A stretch of DNA of 64,000 nucleotides from Bolinopsis microptera (Eukaryota; Ctenophora; Tentaculata; Lobata; Bolinopsidae): NCBI RefSeq assembly GCF_026151205.1, contig NC_087076.1:17905419-17969418 (forward strand), written 5' to 3'. Each line of letters opens with the position of its first letter. The first letter of the stretch is position 1. A model generated the notes under the pieces. The model was given only the letters and a program-made list of their open reading frames with translations. It ran no database searches and had not been told where the DNA came from. Positions 58,018 to 64,000 of this stretch are shown here, one piece after another. Both the position numbers and the translations under genes were made by a program.

Positions 58018-60045
58018 TTCACGTTTTGAGCCCGCCGCGCACGAGTGCGCAGACTATCGTGGCTTTCGCTGCAACACGGTATATATGAAATTGTTCACCT
58101 AACCATGTGCTTTCGCGCCACTGCGGGCGCGCTTGTTTCACAAGTCTTTTTACCGCCGTGAGGCGGGCGCGCGCTACTGCAAGCGCAAGGGCTCTGGATA
58201 GAGCAAATGAAATTGCTCTAACCACAAACCAGAGCCATTGCACTTGCAGTAGCGCGCTCTCGCGTTTGTGAATCAAGCGCGTCACGTAGTGCGCAAAAAC
58301 TTATGCAGTATGGAAAAGTGATATGCAACGTACGTCAAGGCGCCATCGACAGTGAGCCGTGCGTGCCGACTGTTGACTGTTTGTCATACGTTGTATGACC
58401 CGCCGCGCACGAAGTGCGCGGCTCCCCCTGTATCGTACCATAGTGAAACGACCGTGGGGGTCGCAACGTGATACAACCGACTGTAGGATGGTTTTTTAGC
58501 ACTAATTTCGGCCAGCACAAAATTCTTGAAACAAATGCGTATTGAGTAACCTTCCCTTGATCCAATTTTTACAAAAATTGTTTTACTGGGCGGCGCTCAG
58601 CCTGTCATTCCGCCGAATCTTTATTTGGGCTGAGTCGATTACGACTTCCATCGCCCTGGAAAAAAGTGCGAATGCTTATTGGATGTTCAAGCGCACGTGA
58701 CTTGCATTCACGTGATCGTTCAGAACTAATTACAGCCGCACAAAAGATCACGTGCACGCCAACTACCAATAAGAAAGATGTGACGTATGCGCTACAAGAG
58801 CCGCGCGCTGAGTTTTACTGGGCCGCGCTCAGCCTGTCATTCCGCCAAATCTTTATGTTAATGAACATAATAGCCTGGGGTCCTCAGGTAAAAATTGGTA
58901 AGCTTACTCATAGATTACTGGGCCGCGCTCAGCCTGTCATTTCGCCAAATCTTTCCGTTAATGAACATAATAGCCTGGGGTCCTCAGGTAAACTCATAGA
59001 CTTAGAAAGAAAGTGTCCGAAAAATTTAAAGCATATCCGGCCAACCATCAGACATTATGTTACAGCTAAAAGCAGCGTATTTTGCCCCATTTTCATCACT
59101 ATATCAACTCCGATATCCACCAAATTTTTCGGACAGTTGTGAAAACCCTATTGGAAGGTCGTCGCCAATTTTCAGACTGATCTCATTCATATCAAGGAAC
59201 CGAAGATATACCAGAATAATACGACAAAAATGAACGAATTTGGTCAAATTACGCGACTTTTACAGCTACTTTTGCTCCCAGCTCCAAAAGCCGCGCACCA
59301 TCAATTATGGCACCTAGGCGAAACTCACTGATTTTTCCGAAAAGGTATGACAAATTTGGTACTGTTAAAATTCTCACAGTCTCTAGAAAACAATGGTACA
59401 CAATTTTTTAAGATCCGAGCAAGTTTATTTTTACCGTACACCCCCTACTAGATTTTAATTTTAAGATTCTTACACAGCTATACAGTGAACTGAGCAAAAT
59501 ACCCAGATGGCAGCATTAAGCTAGTTTGTAGTTGAACAATTGCAAATTGAAAGACGTCGACGCTTTGATCGTGATCGTTGAAGGTTTATACCTACCAAGA
59601 CGCGCGCCGAGTTGGACTCGTCGACGCGACGGTTTTGAAACAGATATTATCAATTATACGATTAGCATGAATCGCCAATTTAATTTTTTAGTGCTAAAGC
59701 AAGCTTAACAATATAAACCAGTGTAGTCTTGTGCGCGCTCGAAAGTTCTGACAGATTGCTGGCGCACCGTGGAAATATGCAGTAGCTACTAGCTAGCTAG
59801 TAACACTAACGGGCTGTCAGATCTCTCGAACACGTGCACAAGCTGGCTCTAACCAGAGCACTCGCCATGCAGTAGCGCACGCCCGCTGAAGAAACAAACA
59901 CTATAGTGAAACGACAGTGGGGGTCACGACTTGTAGCGCGATGCACTACTGGGTCGCGCGCGCATCAAATAATGCTTCTCGCAACCGCAGATCGGCGAGA
60001 TGCGAAGGATTGACATCGTGAATCAAGGTCACGACGTGATACAAG
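58018..60045. repeat. GC-rich dispersed repeat family, larger copy
   Basis: Contains GTGAAACGACCGTGGGGGTC (58442) and a variant (59909), CTCTAACC...CCAGAGC boxes with CAGTAGCGCGC, and GACGCGCGCCGAGTTGGACT (59600). These match 3350-4060 mostly in inverted orientation. It has no long ORF with domain content. Likely debris of one or more non-autonomous elements. Confidence 0.6.
58583..58990 (+). repeat. Exon-like repeat module, three copies
   Basis: Copies at 58583-58632 (partial), 58815-58890 and 58917-58990. Core: ACTGGGCCGCGCTCAGCCTG, TCATTCCGCCAAATCTTT, AATAGCCTGGGGTCCTCAGG. The two full copies end CCTCAG followed by GTAA, resembling a splice donor. Relatives are at 4690-4757 (minus) and 61291-61391. 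Confidence 0.75.
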
Positions 60046-60703
60046 TAATCCACGAAGACTCATGGTTGTGTGAATGCGAAAGCTGCTTTATTGGTTCATG
60101 GTTCAGTCTGACGCCATCACTCATGTAGAATGTAGAAACAGTGAAAGCAGGATTAATGAACGAATAGTGTGACATTGGGTTCTCAACCATGAAAATTTAG
60201 AAGTCCCTACATGCTGTTCTTTCTGGCTCCATGTGCTAGTTAGGGGTCTGAGGTATCCGAAAAATCATGTTTTGAGTACCCAAAGTGTTCTGGGTGCCAG
60301 GAATGAGGTTATTAAAGCGGCGAAAATGACCGATTTTGGACTAATTATGAGCTTTTTTGCCCATTTTCATGAGATAAAGAATCAGGAAAGCTGCTCTAGA
60401 TGATTGAAATGGTTGATACCAATGAGGATACACCCAACACACATAAATATTCGTGATATATGTGATTTTAATGAGAAAAATATGATCTCAGGGCCCATTT
60501 TATACCAAAATTTGCCAAAACCACTCGCACTTGTCAAAGCTTCCTCATTTTAGACACATTTAATGATTATTATGGTATCTAACTTATGGTGGATCTGATA
60601 GGAGTATGTCTTAGCTTCATTTTAAGCCATCAATGGGCATGCTGGTGTGTATGAAAGTACTTTAATCCTCCCGTCCATTGATATAGTCTGGGCAGTGGGC
60701 CAT

Positions 60704-60720
60704 GCGTGCGCGCGCGCGCG
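60704..60720. repeat. (CG)n microsatellite 1
   Basis: Alternating purine-pyrimidine GC run followed by TTTACAAAC. Confidence 0.9.
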
Positions 60721-60870
60721 TTTACAAACATGAATTTTCTCCCTCAGTATCTATCTAAAGCTTTTAAAGATATGATTTGAATGCTATCCTACTCAGCACA
60801 TGAGTGCTACAGGATGGTGAAAGAATTTCTATAAAAAATCATTGAATGTGGAAGATATGAGGTCATTATA

Positions 60871-60897
60871 TGTGTGTGCGCGCGCGCGCGCGCGCGT
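60871..60897. repeat. (TG)n(CG)n microsatellite 2
   Basis: TG then CG alternating run, again followed by TTTACAAAC and TGA, so the two tracts belong to duplicated segments. Such runs can adopt Z-DNA. Confidence 0.9.
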
Positions 60898-61290
60898 TTA
60901 CAAACTTGATATCCTCAGCCCTTCCACATGTACTGAGATTTTGTTTCAAATTTAATTGACTCTGAACCGAAATTGCCAGAGGAAACAGATAGTGTAACTC
61001 AGAAAGACCACAAATGGATAGTTTGTGAGATATTGAGGTTATACTCCAAATAATTTACAATGATGTCACACCAGAAAACCCCTATTTTTGGTATATTTAA
61101 CCTCATATCTCAAACGCGCAGTACTGGATTGAGCTAAACTTGGTCAGGTTTTGTAGCCCTGACTATCCTCGATCATATGGAACAGGAATAAAACTGTTTA
61201 GATGTTATATCTTAATTGTATTAGGCACTTAGTTCTGAAAAGTGAGAATGTCATTAATACTGCTTTCACTGGAAATTGTTTTTTCTTTCA

Positions 61291-61391
61291 GCAGGTTCTG
61301 CATTACTGGATGGTGCCAGCCTCCCGTTCCGCCATATCTTCGACAGGGATGTTGTTTTCAAATATATGAACGGAAACTTGAGGTCCCCAGG
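61291..61391 (+). repeat. Diverged exon-like module
   Basis: Related to the 58815-58990 module (CTCCCGTTCCGCCATATCTT versus GCCTGTCATTCCGCCAAATC; GAGGTCCCCAGGTAA versus GGGGTCCTCAGGTAA). It has an acceptor-like TTTCTTTCAGCAG before and a donor-like CAGGTAAAT after it, and an open frame (LLDGASLPFRHIFDRDVVFK). It could be a true exon of an unrecognised gene or part of the repeat. Confidence 0.45.
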
Positions 61392-61589
61392 TAAATTTTT
61401 GTAGTATTGAAATTATTCAAAACGTGCCAAAATGAATACTCCTTTACTTATTATTCTGGAAATCTAAAAATTAAAACAAAAACCAAACCATAAATGATAA
61501 ACATTCAACGAAAATGCAAAGTTCTCAATCCAAAATTAATTTGTTTCACTCTTGATAAATTATCTCTGCGCTCTGTCGAGGAAAACACT

Positions 61590-61657
61590 CGTATATCATT
61601 ATCAGACACAATTTCCCATTAAATAGGTTTAAAATTATGTCGTCATAAAACAACAGT
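61590..61657 (-). promoter_or_regulatory. SECIS element of selenoprotein O
   Basis: In the 3' UTR on the minus strand. ATGA (61646-61643) and TGAT (61604-61601) form the non-Watson-Crick quartet. Between them is a 10-bp helix, GACATAATTT (61641-61632) with AAATTGTGTC (61614-61605), one G-U pair included. The 17-base apical part (61631-61615) has the conserved AA in TAAACC and can form a small extra helix (CC with GG), so this is a form-2 SECIS. It starts 112 bases after the Sec TGA. SECIS elements recruit SBP2 and the Sec-specific elongation factor. The lower helix is not well resolved by eye. Confidence 0.88.
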
Positions 61658-61749
61658 AAAGAATTGATGTGTTCCAAGAGCAGAGCATCCGGGACTACAA
61701 GCCCAATAAACCGCGGGTCACGCGCAGTCTTTAGGGCGCAGTCCCGGGT

Positions 61750-63641
61750 CTACGAAGATCATGTAACTGTACATGCTCCTTTGTCTCCCACATCACGTTC
61801 AGCTAACCACTGCTCTGGCGGAGTCTCATACGGCCGCTCGAACACTTCTAGCAGTCTGAGATGTAATTCATTAATGGAGCGGTAGTTGTCTGAACTTGTT
61901 GACAGTTTTGGAGGAATGGGTTTATTCCGCGTGGGATACAAAAATAATAATTATGTCCAATAATTAAGAATACACCAATTAATTACCTTCTAGCGAGAGA
62001 ATTATCCCCAAGTTCAGCACGATCAATAGCTCGTTGTAAGATGTGATTTCTGGGCACAACAACGGGGTTGCTTTTCTTTTGCACATCGATCCTAGCTTCT
62101 CTGTGAGTAAGATATGTATCTAGTTACTTGGGCTTTATAATCTTATAAGCAACACCAGAACTGTCTTCCCAAACAATAATTCCTGTATACTGTGATATCC
62201 TTGGATTTTTATAGTCTTATTACCGACTTAAATCGTAATTTGTCATCTAGAAACGAATGAAACTCTAAACTTGTGTCACATAAATGTCTTAAAGTGACGT
62301 TAAAACCCGGACCTGATCTCAGGCGGTAAAACATTCTGAGCGATATGAATTACGGTACTTACTTGTAATTTGGAAGGTTGCTTATCTGACAGTCCTCGTC
62401 TACACGGTCCTTGTAGAGAGCCAGCCATTCCAACCATTTATCACGCTGAAAACAGTATTATTTTCGGTAATGTGGATTTAATTATATAACAATAATCATT
62501 ATACAATATAACATACATGTGTATAATTAAAACAATGAAAAGAGAGAATGGGGAAGCCAATTAATCAAACAATATTTGATTGATTGGCTTCCTCATTATC
62601 TCTTTTCATTCATGTTTGAAACATGCAGTCTGAGCGCATTCGCGAGATAAAAAGAAAACAACTCACACATTGTTTGTTGCGATCTTCAGCAGTCATTTTG
62701 TTGTATTGATCTAAGTCCTGATGTATTTGGTGATCCCGCAACACTGAATCTACTTCTATCCCATACATCGCGAGGGGGTTGAAACCTCCTGCATTCCCTC
62801 CACTGAATTGATGAACAACCTGAACAGGGAGAATCAAACTTTCTCGCAGAAATATGTCGAAGACTATAAATATTTCTTAATGTTAGCAGTTAGGCGTGAT
62901 CACGTGCCTACTGACTAACCTTAAGCAACGCCGCACAGTCCGATTTTGAGAAAGTGGGTTTTAACGTTTTCTTTACTTCTTCAACTGACAAACAGTTCCT
63001 CAACATTTGGTCGACCAATCCATCCAGGTTAGCATTTTCTGTAAATTTATAATTCTGATTAAGACACGTAACAAAAATGATTGTTGATTATTAATTAAAA
63101 GTCGTTACTGTTAGTTAAAATCTTCGATATTGCGATCTAAAAGCAGTACATTATTTTATTATTCCGAAAATATGGATGATACCAAAATTGCATACCCAAG
63201 AAGTCAGCACTCTGTAAGAGAAGAAAAGTAGTGGTGAAATCGGAGTGAGTCTCTCTCATAGTTTCAAAAAGTTTAGAAAACAGGTCAGCGTCACCCAAGT
63301 TTTCGTTAAGGAGACCAAGTTTCTTTCTCATCAGACTGTTATACTCCCTGTCGTATACCTTGAGGTCATAAAAAGTGTAATACTGAGATTATGCCATTTA
63401 AATTATCCCGTCATAATCAAGTTTGTTGTTTGAGGAACAATGCGGAATAACCAACTTTTTGAGTGTACAAAATTAACGGTGTATGAACTAGGAGTTTATT
63501 GCTTGAGGACAAGTTTTGTGTACCTGCTCCCAAGATAGCAGGACTTCATCGAGTTTCTGTTGAGAGACCACGAGAGCAAACATTTCTCCGAGCTTCTTGA
63601 CATTCCATTTGCACATCGCAGGTTGAGCTTCATATGAATAT
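61750..63641 (-). CDS. selenoo: Selenoprotein O, C-terminal part (7 exons, 5' end outside)
   Basis: Exons in gene order: 63641-63524, 63358-63196, 63038-62920, 62819-62667, 62445-62363, 62100-61987, 61894-61750; phases agree. Signature stretches: YSYEAQPAMCKWNVKKLGEM, NSLMRKKLGLLNENLGDADL with METxxDFTTTF-like ETMRETHSDFTTTFLLL, a DKWLEWLALYKDRV segment, NPVVVPRNHILQRAIDRAEL and YETPPEQWLAERDVGDKGAC. It ends TVT-Sec-SS-stop. SelO is a mitochondrial pseudokinase-fold enzyme that transfers AMP to proteins (AMPylation), and the C-terminal Sec/Cys is thought to be redox active. The acceptor of the last exon (CAACAAG at 61895) is chosen by phase. The N-terminal half, with the ATP-binding site, lies beyond 64000. 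Confidence 0.95.
61759..61761 (-). other. Selenocysteine codon (TGA)
   Basis: In-frame TGA followed by TCT TCG TAG. Selenoprotein O proteins characteristically end in Sec-Ser-Ser, and the SECIS follows at 61646. The nearest Cys is four residues before (C-T-V-T-Sec), giving CxxxU rather than the CxxU spacing I associate with vertebrate SelO. Confidence 0.93.
62534..62610. repeat. 77-bp hairpin in SelO intron
   Basis: Arms 62534-62569 and 62575-62610 are inverted copies (AATGAAAAGAGAGAATGGGG against AATGAAAAGAGATAATGAGG in reverse complement) with 3 differences in 36, and a 5-base loop. Confidence 0.92.
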
Positions 63642-64000
63642 CTGAAATAATTAACGAATAATAATTAGATTACCCTCAATCTCTCTTTTTTTCTTGTCAA
63701 AGGATGAGACTATCGGGATAGTTAAATTTCTATGTGCACAAATTGCATTAAAAAATACAAGGGATTCCCAGCATCATTTCTGTTGATGTTCTGTGTTCAC
63801 GGGGTGCTTTTCTGTTTTAGAAATTATAAAACATCTCAAACATGAAGCACGCCTAGACTGCTTGATTTTCTAGATTTATAACCAATACAATTTTCTAACA
63901 AACTTTTGACAGGTCGTTCGATCGATGATATACACCACAACTAACATTACGGACACTAAACATTATAATTTGTTTTGATAACCTTGACATTTGCTCTGTG
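63642..64000 (-). other. SelO intron, right edge of window
   Basis: AT-rich, no further SelO exon recognised. The upstream exons must lie beyond the window. Confidence 0.6.

Noticed and set aside
58019-58285. 88-codon minus-strand ORF
   Set aside because: Falls in the GC-rich dispersed repeat; translation is low-complexity Ala/Arg/Leu.
61759-61761. TGA as an ordinary stop codon
   Set aside because: The following Ser-Ser-TAG and the SECIS core downstream fit selenocysteine; a plain stop would not explain either.

Overview
This is a eukaryotic, AT-rich, intron-rich window from an animal. Three conserved metazoan genes can be rebuilt exon by exon with GT/AG splice sites and consistent phases: a Prickle-type PET-LIM gene (+), TAF3 (-), and the 3' half of selenoprotein O (-). 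Intron and intergenic space is filled with LINEs, a Ty3/gypsy remnant, hAT and Tc1/mariner MITEs, foldback arrays and minisatellites. The mix would suit an early-branching or other invertebrate (for example a cnidarian), but the species cannot be fixed from the sequence.

Layout. 1-6867: repeat-rich DNA with a LINE reverse-transcriptase tail, an inverted-repeat pair and a clean 263-bp hAT MITE. 6868-28421 (+): Prickle-like gene, 15 visible exons, about 990 codons, with N-terminal Cys-rich segment, PET, three LIM domains, an acidic region and a CAAX end (CVVM). A small antisense ORF with a signal peptide lies in one of its introns. 28422-30648: gap between convergent genes. 30649-39235 (-): TAF3, 8 exons, 1087 codons plus stop, with an N-terminal histone fold and a C-terminal PHD finger. 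Its introns hold a gypsy fragment, a LINE tail and near-perfect palindromes.

41336-56240: a stack of nested transposons. An old LINE (L-A) is split by a foldback element made of inverted arrays of a roughly 179-bp unit. The left arm of that foldback carries a nearly complete LINE (copy 1), whose 3' region carries a Tc1/mariner-like MITE. A second, 5'-truncated copy of the same LINE (copy 2) sits in the 3' part of L-A. The LINE is unusual: its ORF1 carries a complete AlkB-type 2-oxoglutarate/Fe(II) dioxygenase motif set followed by an SGNH-hydrolase domain. Both copies keep an uninterrupted 991-codon endonuclease/reverse-transcriptase ORF2.

56240-61590: repeat-rich DNA with GC-rich dispersed repeats and an exon-like module present in several copies. 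61590-64000 (-): the C-terminal half of selenoprotein O, with an in-frame TGA (Sec) followed by Ser-Ser-stop and, 112 nt downstream, a form-2 SECIS element with the full core. The gene continues beyond the right edge.

The strongest points for follow-up are the SelO Sec codon with its SECIS, the AlkB-SGNH LINE, and the empty-site evidence that orders the nested insertions.
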